Of a DNA stretch of 15,205 nt, positions 1 to 6,196 are shown piece after piece. The stretch comes from an uncultured Clostridia bacterium. GTDB lineage: Bacteria > Bacillota > Clostridia > Oscillospirales > Oscillospiraceae. The stretch's first letter is position 1. The number at the start of each line of letters is the position of its first letter. The DNA lies in assembly GCA_947176425.1 (NCBI GenBank), contig CAMWQV010000007.1:1-15205 (forward strand). The letters run 5' to 3'. A program made the translations under genes and the position numbers. Below the pieces are notes generated by a model, which did no database searches, was not told the DNA's origin, and saw nothing but the letters and a program-made list of their open reading frames with translations.

Positions 1-81
1 GGGCGTCAGAGTGGCGGTCTGGAGAACTCAATCCCACGCGCCTGCCCCCACCCCCACCGCGCCGCCGCATCATATAGATCA

Positions 82-115
82 GGAGGCCGCCGGGAATCGA
101 AACCCGACGGCCTCC
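82..115 (-). terminator. GC-rich hairpin after ileS, probable terminator
   Basis: A 13-bp stem (82-94 with 103-115) and an 8-nt loop lie 8 bases beyond the ileS stop. The single odd position is a G-U pair in minus-strand RNA but an A-C mismatch in plus-strand RNA, so the hairpin is best formed by the ileS transcript. No clear U-run follows, so termination may be inefficient or factor-assisted. Bases 1-81 beyond it are GC-rich and I recognise nothing in them. Confidence 0.55.
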
Positions 116-123
116 CAGGCGTT

Positions 124-2886
124 TTAGGAGTTCGGCAGTTTCCGTACAACAGCCGCGCAGCGTCTGCAAAGCGCCGGATGTTCGCTGTCACTGCCCACGG
201 AGGGCAGGATTTTCCAGCAGCGTTCGCATTTTTCGCCCCCGGCGTTCTTAACCGTCACAGCGGCGCTTTCGCCGGAATTAGCCTGCACCTGTGACACAAT
301 CAGGATATCAGCCAGTTCTTCCGCGTCCATGCTGCACAGGAAATCGTCCTCAGCTGTTACAGACAGCTCCACCGCGGCTTCCAGGCTCTTTCCGATTTTC
401 TTTTCCGCTCTGGCCTGCTCCAGCGCGCCGTTGACCGTATCCCGTACCCGAATCAGACGGTCCCAACGCGCCATTGCGGTTTCATCCAAAGCATATTCGT
501 CAAACGGCTTGTTCATGACGTTCAGCAGAACATTTCTTCCGTCGTCGCCGTCGCGATGAGGCATGGCCTGCCAGATCTCGTCGCAGGTAAAGGCAAGGAT
601 TGGCGCAAAAATTTTGGTCATGGTATCCAGAATCAGATACAATGCGGTCTGGGCGCTGCGGCGTTTCGCTCCGTCTTTCTCATCGCAGTACAGCCGGTCT
701 TTAATGATATCCAAATAGAAGCTGCTCAGTTCTACTACGCAGAAGTCATTCACCGCATGGCTGACAATATGGAAATCATAAGTCTGATACGCATTTTCGC
801 ATTTCACGATCAAGGCGTTCAGCTTTGTCACGGCCCAGCGGTCAAGCTCCAGCATTTCCGACGGCGCGGCCAGATGGTTCACGTCAAACTCATGCAGATT
901 GCCCAGACAGTATTTAGCGGTATTGCGGAACTTGAGATAATTCTGACTCAGCTGCTTAAAGATATTGTCAGAGCATCTTACATCCGCATGATAATCCGCG
1001 CTGCCAGCCCAAAGACGAATCATATCCGCGCCGTACTTCTTAAAGATATCAGAGGGGTCAATGCCGTTGCCGAGGCTCTTGTGCATGGCTTTTCCTTCGC
1101 CGTCCACAGTCCAGCCGTGGGTCACGCACTCCTTGAAAGGCGCGCCCTTCCCCAACGCGCCGACAGCGGTCAGCAGGGAGGACTGGAACCAGCCGCGGTA
1201 TTGGTCCAAGCCCTCCATATACACGGTAGCGGGCCAGAAACCCTGGTCTTTCTGCATGGAAGCAAAATGCGTCGAGCCGGAATCGAACCATCCGTCCAGC
1301 GTGTCTTCCTCTTTAGTGAAATGCGTACCGCCGCAGTGGGGACACTGGTAGTTATCCGGCAGAATTTCCGCGGCGTCTTTTTCATACCACGCGTTGGACC
1401 CGTTGGCGGCGAACAGTCCGCTGACCGCCTGGATTGTCGTGTCATCACAGACCGGTTTTCCGCAGTCCTGGCAGTAGAACACAGGAATCGGCAGGCCCCA
1501 CCGGCGCTGGCGGGAGATGCACCAGTCGGACCGCTCCTGAATCATGGATACCATGCGGTCACGTCCCCAGGCCGGGAACCAGCGGACATTGTCTGTCGCG
1601 GCGACGGCGGCTTCTTTGAACGCGTCCACGGAACAGAACCACTGGGGCGTTGCACGGAAAATAATCGGATGTTTGCAGCGCCAGCAGTGGGGGTAGGAGT
1701 GAACGATATCCTCACTGGCAAACAGCGCGCCGCTTTCCTTCATATCCGCCAAAATGACTGGATTGGATTCATCGGTGGTCATACCGGCGTATTTTCCGGC
1801 GTAATCGGTATGGCGTCCCCGGTCGTCCACAGGCACGACCATCTCCATATCGTAGCGTTTGCAGGTCTGATAGTCGTCCGCGCCGAAGCCGGGGGCCGTA
1901 TGCACACAGCCGGTACCGGAATCCATCGTCACGTACTCAGCCAGCACCAGACGGGACGTTTTATCTAAAAACGGATGCTTTGCCAGCATGTTCTCAAAGA
2001 AACTGCCGGGGAACGTTTCCAAAAACTTATAGTCCTCAACGCCGCCGGTTTTCATGACTTTCTCAACCAAGGCTTCTGCAAGAATATAGATTTCCCCATT
2101 CGGATTCTGCACCAGCGCGTAGCTTTCACGGGGATGCAGAGCAATCGCCAGGTTGCCGGGGAGCGTCCAGATGGTGGTGGTCCAGATTACAAAGGAAACT
2201 TTGCTCTTATCATATGCGCCCAGTTTCCCGGAATCATCCTCCAGAGGGAATTTCACGTACACGGTTGTAACGGGGTCGTCATGGTATTCGATCTCGGCTT
2301 CTGCAAGGGCGGTCTCGTCATAGGGGCACCAGTAGACCGGTTTCAGGCCCTTATAAATGACGCCTTTTTTAAACATTTCACCGAAAATTTTGACTTCTTC
2401 GGCTTCAAATTCAGGGGCCATCGTAAGATACGGATGCTCCCAGTCGCCTACCACGCCCAGACGCTTAAAACCTTCCCGCTGGATATCCACATATTTCTGC
2501 GCAAACTCGTGGCAGGCGGAACGGAACTCCGGCACAGACATTTTTTTGCGGTTAATCTTATTCTTTTTGATAATAGCGGATTCAATCGGCATACCGTGGT
2601 TATCCCAGCCGGGGATATAGGGCGTATAGTAACCGCGCATAGCGGCGGAACGGACAATAAAGTCTTTAATCGATTTATTCAGGGCATGTCCCATATGGAG
2701 GCCGCCGTTGCTGAACGGGGGGCCGTCATGGAGTGAGAAAAGAGGTTTTCCTTCATTTTTTTTCAGCAGTTCGTTATAAAGGTCCGACTTTTCCCAGTTT
2801 TCCAGCATAGCCGGTTCACGGGCCGGAAGATTGGCACGCATTGGAAAGCCAGTCTTCGGCAGGTTGATGGTCTTATTGTAGTCCAT
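124..2886 (-). CDS. ileS: Isoleucyl-tRNA synthetase
   Basis: This cytoplasmic enzyme charges tRNA-Ile with isoleucine using ATP. The 920-residue product has the class I catalytic core with the HIGH motif as HMGH (residues 64-67). It has the CP1 editing domain (TTTIWTLPGN; later GTGCVHTAPGFG, which binds misacylated substrate) and the KMSKS loop in the unusual form AMHKS, followed by LGN. The C-terminus carries a Cys4 zinc ribbon (CERCW and CRRC) typical of bacterial IleRS. Length is normal. The ATG at 2886 is preceded by AGGAGG at 12 nt. The gene starts about 50 nt downstream of an XRE regulator gene on the same strand, leaving no room for its own T-box leader, so it may be transcribed from the regulator's promoter. 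Long open frames on the opposite strand are codon-usage shadows. Confidence 0.98.
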   Translation of the reverse strand: MDYNKTINLPKTGFPMRANLPAREPAMLENWEKSDLYNELLKKNEGKPLFSLHDGPPFSNGGLHMGHALNKSIKDFIVRSAAMRGYYTPYIPGWDNHGMPIESAIIKKNKINRKKMSVPEFRSACHEFAQKYVDIQREGFKRLGVVGDWEHPYLTMAPEFEAEEVKIFGEMFKKGVIYKGLKPVYWCPYDETALAEAEIEYHDDPVTTVYVKFPLEDDSGKLGAYDKSKVSFVIWTTTIWTLPGNLAIALHPRESYALVQNPNGEIYILAEALVEKVMKTGGVEDYKFLETFPGSFFENMLAKHPFLDKTSRLVLAEYVTMDSGTGCVHTAPGFGADDYQTCKRYDMEMVVPVDDRGRHTDYAGKYAGMTTDESNPVILADMKESGALFASEDIVHSYPHCWRCKHPIIFRATPQWFCSVDAFKEAAVAATDNVRWFPAWGRDRMVSMIQERSDWCISRQRRWGLPIPVFYCQDCGKPVCDDTTIQAVSGLFAANGSNAWYEKDAAEILPDNYQCPHCGGTHFTKEEDTLDGWFDSGSTHFASMQKDQGFWPATVYMEGLDQYRGWFQSSLLTAVGALGKGAPFKECVTHGWTVDGEGKAMHKSLGNGIDPSDIFKKYGADMIRLWAGSADYHADVRCSDNIFKQLSQNYLKFRNTAKYCLGNLHEFDVNHLAAPSEMLELDRWAVTKLNALIVKCENAYQTYDFHIVSHAVNDFCVVELSSFYLDIIKDRLYCDEKDGAKRRSAQTALYLILDTMTKIFAPILAFTCDEIWQAMPHRDGDDGRNVLLNVMNKPFDEYALDETAMARWDRLIRVRDTVNGALEQARAEKKIGKSLEAAVELSVTAEDDFLCSMDAEELADILIVSQVQANSGESAAVTVKNAGGEKCERCWKILPSVGSDSEHPALCRRCAAVVRKLPNS

Positions 2887-2938
2887 GATTGATAAAATCC
2901 TCCTATTGGATAGTTAATAGCTAATAATAGAGCCGGAA

Positions 2939-3187
2939 TCAGTCTTCCGGGGGAGCCGCTGGCGGCAGTTTCGGATCGTCAGAGAGGCCAAGCAGATAGT
3001 CAGCTGATACATGATAATGTTCACAAATTTTAGCAAATCGGTCTAAAGTAGTTGTCTTTTTCCCTTTTTCTATTTCACTAATACTGCTTATAGCTGTATT
3101 AACTGCTTTCGCTAAGTCTTTCTGTGTTTCATTATGCAGATTTCTGATTTCTAACAGTCTTTGACCAAATATTTCTTTTGTAAACAT
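2939..3187 (-). CDS. XRE/Cro-CI family helix-turn-helix repressor
   Basis: An 82-residue DNA-binding protein that is almost entirely one HTH_3 domain (about residues 3-68). It shows the recognition pattern ETQKDLAKAVNTAISSISEI followed by EKGK, then DRFAKICEHYHVSADYLLGL, the usual end of SinR/immunity-repressor-like domains. A Pro-rich acidic tail closes it. The start at 3187 is preferred: AGAGG stands 6 nt before it, whereas the ATG at 3211 has no ribosome site and lies at the predicted transcription start. It is divergent from the gene at 3273, and two 14-bp repeats in the shared promoter are probable operators, so autorepression is likely. It lies 52 nt upstream of ileS on the same strand. 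Its base composition is AT-richer than ileS, hinting at acquisition. Confidence 0.88.
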   Translation of the reverse strand: MFTKEIFGQRLLEIRNLHNETQKDLAKAVNTAISSISEIEKGKKTTTLDRFAKICEHYHVSADYLLGLSDDPKLPPAAPPED

Positions 3188-3196
3188 AAATACCTC

Positions 3197-3225
3197 TTGA
3201 CATTTTCGCAAAACACGAATATACT
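3197..3225 (+). promoter_or_regulatory. Strong sigma-A promoter of the gene at 3273
   Basis: A consensus TTGACA (3197-3202) is followed by a 17-bp spacer and TATACT (3220-3225). Operator copy 1 (3206-3219) fills the spacer, so a bound repressor would block RNA polymerase. Start is predicted near 3232. Confidence 0.8.
3206..3219. promoter_or_regulatory. Operator copy 1 (14-bp direct repeat)
   Basis: TCGCAAAACACGAA is identical to copy 2 at 3242-3255. With flanking T it contains TTCG-N7-CGAA dyad symmetry, as expected for a dimeric HTH repressor. It sits between the -35 and -10 boxes of the rightward promoter. Confidence 0.7.
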
Positions 3226-3247
3226 AAGCCTATAAGAAATATCGCAA
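3218..3247 (-). promoter_or_regulatory. Predicted sigma-A promoter of the XRE gene
   Basis: Reading the minus strand, TTGCGA (3247-3242), an 18-nt spacer and TATATT (3223-3218) give start about 3211. The -35 box overlaps operator copy 2, and the -10 box overlaps the -10 of the opposing promoter, so the two promoters should compete. Confidence 0.5.
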
Positions 3248-3255
3248 AACACGAA
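3242..3255. promoter_or_regulatory. Operator copy 2 (14-bp direct repeat)
   Basis: Identical to copy 1, with starts 36 bp apart. It covers the -35 box of the leftward XRE promoter and lies just downstream of the rightward start, so occupancy could silence both genes. Confidence 0.7.
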
Positions 3256-3272
3256 AGAGAGGACATAACACC

Positions 3273-3518
3273 ATGAGTGTACTGAAGGAAATCTATGACG
3301 AACAATTCTGCGTTGGACAGCCTAAAACACTGGAATATCTGACCATACGGCAGAAAAATTTCGCAAGATTTTGGGATGAAGTCGAAAAACAGCTTGGAAG
3401 TGATTTTTTAGATAAAAACTTTGAAGATCTGTCCAAACAGGAGGAAATGGAAAATTATCACTACTTTCGGCAAGGTTTCCGCTTAGGTGTGTCGCTGATG
3501 ACGGAACTCCTCCAATAA
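3273..3518 (+). CDS. Small DUF6809-like protein paired with the XRE repressor
   Basis: This 81-residue soluble protein has no signal peptide or membrane segment. It is rich in charged and aromatic residues and ends in a helix with YHYFRQGFRLGVSLMTELL. That YxxFxxGFRLG tail resembles small clostridial DUF6809-type proteins of unknown function; the assignment is from memory of the family pattern and is tentative. GAGAGGA precedes the ATG. It is transcribed divergently from the XRE gene under a strong promoter whose spacer is an operator, so it is the probable repression target. GC content is lower than in the flanking core genes. No function can be given. Confidence 0.75.
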   Translation: MSVLKEIYDEQFCVGQPKTLEYLTIRQKNFARFWDEVEKQLGSDFLDKNFEDLSKQEEMENYHYFRQGFRLGVSLMTELLQ

Positions 3519-3527
3519 CACCCGCAA

Positions 3528-3556
3528 ACCCCGCCCCGACGCATGGGGGGCGGGGT
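3528..3556 (+). terminator. GC hairpin after the 81-aa gene
   Basis: A perfect 10-bp stem (3528-3537 with 3547-3556) of C and G bases has a 9-nt loop and lies 9 nt after the stop codon. The expected T-run is missing (AAAGG follows), so it may be a weak terminator or a 3'-end stabiliser. Confidence 0.45.
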
Positions 3557-3586
3557 AAAGGAATAGATTTTCATAATAACGTTACT

Positions 3587-3615
3587 ATATTAAATGCAGG
3601 GAACGATTTTGTCAA
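3587..3615 (-). promoter_or_regulatory. Candidate leftward promoter antisense to the 81-aa gene
   Basis: On the minus strand TTGACA (3615-3610), a 17-bp spacer and TAATAT (3592-3587) form a plausible sigma-A promoter. An 8-bp palindrome TAACGTTA (3577-3584) sits at the predicted start. No leftward gene follows, so it would make RNA antisense to the end of the gene at 3273. It may be chance. Confidence 0.3.
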
Positions 3616-3667
3616 CTGTTTTTCCGCGGGATTTAGAAAAAATAACGGCGTCAAGTAAAAATTACTG

Positions 3668-3696
3668 TTGCAAAATGCTCGCAGCTGTGATATACT
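3668..3696 (+). promoter_or_regulatory. Promoter of the antitoxin RNA
   Basis: TTGCAA (3668-3673), a 17-bp spacer and TATACT (3691-3696), with TG one base before the -10 (extended -10). Start is predicted at about 3703, firing into a 90-nt stretch that ends in a strong terminator and encodes no credible protein. Confidence 0.72.
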
Positions 3697-3711
3697 GACA
3701 ATGCGAAAGCA

Positions 3712-3735
3712 AAGTAGGTTATCTTTGAAAACACC
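3712..3735 (+). repeat. Direct repeat a, in the antitoxin RNA
   Basis: Twenty-four nt matching repeat b (3889-3913) at 20 positions, with four mismatches and one gap. Since the toxin is read from the opposite strand, this segment of the RNA is complementary to the toxin start region. Three of the mismatches fall exactly on the GTG start codon. Confidence 0.8.
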
Positions 3736-3737
3736 GC

Positions 3738-3793
3738 AGAAAAATCCCCCTAAGAGAGATAAAACGACTCACTCTCTTTCGGGGGATTTTTCT
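3738..3793. terminator. Bidirectional terminator shared by toxin and antitoxin
   Basis: A 13-bp perfect outer stem (3738-3750 with 3781-3793) continues through a small bulge into GAGAG/CTCTC. Each outer arm contains five T bases after five G bases when read outward, so both convergent transcripts end here and overlap by the full hairpin. Confidence 0.88.
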
Positions 3794-3807
3794 GCATGGT
3801 GGACGGC

Positions 3808-3903
3808 TTACCGTCTTGTTATATGTCCGTCAAACCATTTGCAGACATAGTTACTCACTATGCCAGCCGCAACGGACAGGAGGAAACCAAGTAGGCTATC
3901 CAC
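3808..3903 (-). CDS. Fst-like type I toxin, 31-residue membrane peptide
   Basis: An ORF of 31 codons starts at GTG 3903. It begins VDSLLGFLL, continues as one hydrophobic helix through SVAAGIVSNYV, and ends in a charged tail KWFDGHITRR. A short hydrophobic helix with an aromatic/polar tail is the plan of Fst/Ldr-family toxins, which insert into the cell's own membrane. A long purine-rich Shine-Dalgarno block (GGAGGAGGGAGG, 3923-3912) supports translation. The predicted leader (start about 3942) can form a 5-bp stem just before this block, a possible brake on translation. The promoter lies at 3949-3977 and the mRNA ends in the bidirectional terminator, giving about 200 nt. The repeat at its start codon pairs with the convergent RNA. 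No related sequence was searched; toxicity is inferred. Confidence 0.75.
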   Translation of the reverse strand: MDSLLGFLLSVAAGIVSNYVCKWFDGHITRR

Positions 3904-3913
3904 GAAAAACACC
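3889..3913 (+). repeat. Direct repeat b, at the toxin start
   Basis: Twenty-five nt covering the first five toxin codons, the GTG start (3901-3903) and the end of the Shine-Dalgarno. It matches repeat a (3712-3735) in the same orientation, so the toxin mRNA and the antitoxin RNA can pair here. Confidence 0.8.
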
Positions 3914-3921
3914 TCCCTCCT

Positions 3922-3941
3922 CCGTCGGGGATGTAAGACGG
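3922..3941 (-). promoter_or_regulatory. Leader stem-loop next to the toxin Shine-Dalgarno
   Basis: In minus-strand RNA, CCGTC (3941-3937) pairs with GACGG (3926-3922) around a 10-nt loop. The last two G bases also begin the GGAGG block. Fst mRNA uses an upstream stem-loop to limit early translation; a similar role here is an inference. Confidence 0.45.
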
Positions 3942-3948
3942 CAGGAAT

Positions 3949-3977
3949 ATTATAGCAGGACTCGACAAAATATGCAA
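3949..3977 (-). promoter_or_regulatory. Toxin promoter
   Basis: On the minus strand TTGCAT (3977-3972), a 17-bp spacer and a perfect TATAAT (3954-3949), with TG one base before the -10. Start is predicted near 3942, about 39 nt before the GTG codon. Confidence 0.8.
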
Positions 3978-3996
3978 TGGACAGATTGAAAAGATC

Positions 3997-4040
3997 TCCC
4001 CAAAGAAGAGTGCATGTTAATCTCTCTTAGGGGATTTTTT
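3997..4040 (+). terminator. Rightward terminator related to the toxin terminator
   Basis: TCCCC (3997-4001) pairs with GGGGA (4030-4034), extended by GAAGAG/CTCTCTT, and is followed by six T bases (4035-4040). The right arm (4019-4041) is a near-copy, in inverse orientation, of the toxin terminator arm at 3738-3761. No gene upstream obviously needs it; it may stop read-through from the antitoxin promoter into ktrB. Confidence 0.7.
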
Positions 4041-4088
4041 CATTAATCGCAAGCATTGCCCGATATTAGACAGCATCATCAAAGACAG

Positions 4089-4117
4089 TTGCAAACGGGA
4101 GAAAAATGTGGTATGCT
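4089..4117 (+). promoter_or_regulatory. Promoter of the ktrB operon
   Basis: TTGCAA (4089-4094), a 17-bp spacer and TATGCT (4112-4117), with a TG extended -10. Start is near 4124. The 40-nt leader holds a small GGACG/CGTCC hairpin (4131-4144); no riboswitch such as a c-di-AMP element fits in this space. Confidence 0.65.
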
Positions 4118-4163
4118 GTCCATACTTGCAGGACGCGCACGTCCAAGAAACGGCGGGATGTAA

Positions 4164-5510
4164 ATGAACCGGCATAAAAAAGCGAAACTGTCCAGCGTGC
4201 AGATCATCGCACTGGGCTTTTTCATCATGATAATGATAGGTACGGGACTGCTGATGCTGCCTTTGTCCAGCGTTTCGCCGGGCGGGGCATCGTTTGGCGA
4301 CGCGCTGTTTACGGCGACGTCGGCTTCTTGTGTCACGGGCCTGATTATGCAGGATACGGGTACATATTGGACAACATTCGGGCAGCTGGTGATTATCACG
4401 CTCATACAGATCGGCGGCTTGGGCTTTATGACGATAGCGGTCCTGTTCCTGATGCTCATGCGAAAACGGCTGGGCCTGCGGGAACGGGAAGTCGTTGTTG
4501 ACAGCATCAGCTATAACCAGCTGGGCGGAATTGTACCGTTTATCCGTCTGATCTTCTTTGGCACGCTGCTGATAGAGGGAATCGGGGCTATGCTGCTGTC
4601 GATCCGCTTTGTCCGGCAATACGGCTGGGGCAGAGGCATTTATTATGGGATATGGCACAGTATTTCCGCTTTCTGCAACGCGGGTTTTGATCTGATGGGC
4701 AGTCACAGCGGACCCTTTTCCTCGTTCAGCGCGTATGTGGACGATCCGCTGGTGATTGTTACGCTCTGCGCCCTGATTCTGATTGGCGGCGCGGGTTTTC
4801 TGGTCTGGGACGACATCGCCCGCAATAAATTCCGCTGGCGGCGTTACCGGCTTCAGACGAAAGTTGTGCTGGTCATGGGACTGATCTTAGTCGCAGGCGG
4901 CAGCGCCCTGTTTTTCCTGTTTGAACGGAACAATCTCGGCGCGGGCCGTCCTCTTCGGGAACAGATTCTTGCCGCGCTGTTCGATTCCGTGTCGCCCCGC
5001 ACGGCCGGTTTCAACTCCACCGATACAGGCGCGCTGACTTCCGGCAGCCTGCTTTTAACGATCATGCTGATGTTTATCGGCGGCAATCCCGGTTCCACAG
5101 CGGGCGGCATCAAAACCACAACGATTTTTGTAATTCTGCTGCACACATTTTCGGGAGTCCGCCGCGAGCAGAGCGCAAACGCGTTTGGGCGCAGCATCAA
5201 CGACAGTGCATTGAAACGCGCTACTTCAGTACTGTTCACTAATCTGCTGCTGGCTCTGTTCGGTGCGCTGGCAATCAGCCTGGTCCAACCCCTGCCTCTG
5301 CCGGAACTTCTCTTCGAGGTTTTTTCAGCTATCGGCACCGCAGGCATGACCACCGGCATCACCCGCAGTTTAGCGCCGTTCAGCAAAGCGGTCATTATAT
5401 TTCTGATGTACTGCGGACGTGTGGGCAGCATCTCCTTTGCTGTGGCGCTGCTGGAAAAGAAAGCGCTGCCCCCTGTGACGCTTCCGCAGGAGGATATCAC
5501 GATCGGCTGA
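4164..5510 (+). CDS. ktrB: Potassium channel subunit KtrB/TrkH
   Basis: Membrane pore subunit of a potassium uptake system. The 448 residues carry the four pore-loop repeats of the SKT family: TSASCVTGL (52-60), SAFCNAGFD (168-176), VSPRTAGFN (276-284) and SAIGTAGMTTGIT (388-400). The glycine in each is the selectivity-filter residue. The intramembrane gating loop GGNPGSTAGGIKTTT (306-320) is intact. The length and lack of extra N-terminal helices fit KtrB rather than long TrkH. The ribosome site is weak (CGGGATG). The next gene, 22 nt downstream, encodes the cytoplasmic gating ring, as usual for Ktr. Its own promoter with a terminator just upstream isolates it from the toxin-antitoxin locus. 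Confidence 0.96.
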   Translation: MNRHKKAKLSSVQIIALGFFIMIMIGTGLLMLPLSSVSPGGASFGDALFTATSASCVTGLIMQDTGTYWTTFGQLVIITLIQIGGLGFMTIAVLFLMLMRKRLGLREREVVVDSISYNQLGGIVPFIRLIFFGTLLIEGIGAMLLSIRFVRQYGWGRGIYYGIWHSISAFCNAGFDLMGSHSGPFSSFSAYVDDPLVIVTLCALILIGGAGFLVWDDIARNKFRWRRYRLQTKVVLVMGLILVAGGSALFFLFERNNLGAGRPLREQILAALFDSVSPRTAGFNSTDTGALTSGSLLLTIMLMFIGGNPGSTAGGIKTTTIFVILLHTFSGVRREQSANAFGRSINDSALKRATSVLFTNLLLALFGALAISLVQPLPLPELLFEVFSAIGTAGMTTGITRSLAPFSKAVIIFLMYCGRVGSISFAVALLEKKALPPVTLPQEDITIG

Positions 5511-5532
5511 TTAATTTCTTGGAGGTTTGTCT

Positions 5533-6177
5533 ATGAAGTCGTTTCTAATTATTGGTATGGGTTCTTTCGGCCATCATCTTTGCCGGGCTTTAGCGGAACA
5601 GAAATGCGAGGTTATGATCGTAGACCGGGTAAGCGAGAATTTGGAGGATATGCTGCCGCTGGTGGTCAGCGCACGGGTGGGGGACTGTACAAATCCGGAG
5701 GTGCTGCGTTCGTTCAGTGTGGAGAGCTTTGATGTCTGCTTTGTCTGTTTGGGCGCGGATGTGCTGGGGAGCTTGCAGATCACAAGCCTGCTGAAAGAAC
5801 TGGGCGCGAAAAAAGTCTTCAGCAAAGCGGAGGACGATATCCAAGCTAAATTCCTGCTGCGCAACGGAGCGGATGAGGTCATTTATCCGGAATTGGAAGT
5901 CGCAACCAGCATCGCCGTCAGCGAGAGTTCGGACAGTATTTTTGACTGCATCCGGCTGACTGCGGACTACTCAATCTATGAGCTGGAACCCATGCAGCGC
6001 TGGTGGGGAAAGAGCTTAAAGGATTTGAATTTCCGCGTCAAGTATCACCTGACGGTGATTGCCGCAATCCGTGACGGCGTGATCCGTCCTAATCTCAGCC
6101 CGGATTACAAATTCTGTCAGGAAGATCATTTGCTGGTACTGGGACGTATTGAGGATATCCGGAAAGTAATACGGTAA
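5533..6177 (+). CDS. ktrA: Potassium uptake gating protein KtrA (RCK domain)
   Basis: Cytoplasmic regulatory ring subunit that binds nucleotide (ATP/ADP or NADH) and opens KtrB. Of 214 residues, the N-terminal RCK_N domain (about 1-130) has the Rossmann loop IIGMGSFG (Gly9, 11, 14) and the ribose-binding acid at Asp31 (VMIVDR). The RCK_C domain (about 135-214) is the usual place for cyclic-di-AMP in Firmicutes, so such control is possible but not shown. The ATG at 5533 is chosen because GGAGG lies 7 nt before it; an in-frame TTG at 5527 would be too close. It is cotranscribed with ktrB. Confidence 0.95.
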   Translation: MKSFLIIGMGSFGHHLCRALAEQKCEVMIVDRVSENLEDMLPLVVSARVGDCTNPEVLRSFSVESFDVCFVCLGADVLGSLQITSLLKELGAKKVFSKAEDDIQAKFLLRNGADEVIYPELEVATSIAVSESSDSIFDCIRLTADYSIYELEPMQRWWGKSLKDLNFRVKYHLTVIAAIRDGVIRPNLSPDYKFCQEDHLLVLGRIEDIRKVIR

Positions 6178-6196
6178 ACAGAAAAGAGGTATATTT

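Larger units (their letters stand above)
3703..3793 (+). ncRNA. Antitoxin RNA of a par/Fst-like type I module
   Basis: A predicted RNA of about 90 nt starts at GCGAAAGC (3703-3710), a short stable GNRA-type hairpin that could protect the 5' end. It then carries direct repeat a (3712-3735) and ends in the terminator at 3738-3793. It converges on the toxin mRNA. Pairing is possible at two places: the shared terminator, where the two transcripts overlap in antisense, and repeat a against repeat b, which covers the end of the toxin Shine-Dalgarno, the GTG start and the first codons. This is the arrangement known from RNA II of the pAD1 par locus. No experiment supports it here; it is an inference from promoter, repeats and terminator. 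Confidence 0.7.

Noticed and set aside
43..60. G-rich tract on the minus strand as a G-quadruplex
   Set aside because: Only three runs of three or more G bases occur in reach, so a standard three-tier quadruplex is not supported.
82..115. tRNA T-arm-like sequence (TTTCGATTCCC) on the minus strand
   Set aside because: The loop-closing position does not pair and there is no acceptor, D or anticodon arm nearby; it is part of the hairpin after ileS.
556..1968. Long open frame of about 470 codons antisense to ileS, and another at 1975-2736
   Set aside because: Both mirror the reading frame of ileS, have no ribosome site and no recognisable domain; they follow from the codon usage of a GC-rich gene.
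3738..3793. CRISPR-like or rho-independent attenuator
   Set aside because: There is a single hairpin with symmetric T-runs, without repeat-spacer structure or a following coding region that it would attenuate.
3668..3850. 60-codon plus-strand frame across the antitoxin RNA
   Set aside because: It begins inside the predicted promoter and runs through the bidirectional terminator; low complexity basic product with no ribosome site.
4041..4163. c-di-AMP or other riboswitch before ktrB
   Set aside because: The predicted leader is only about 40 nt with one small hairpin, too short for the known elements.
4017..4706. 229-codon minus-strand frame opposite ktrB
   Set aside because: Overlaps the promoter, terminator and start of ktrB, is very rich in Gln, His and Arg, and has no Shine-Dalgarno; a shadow frame.
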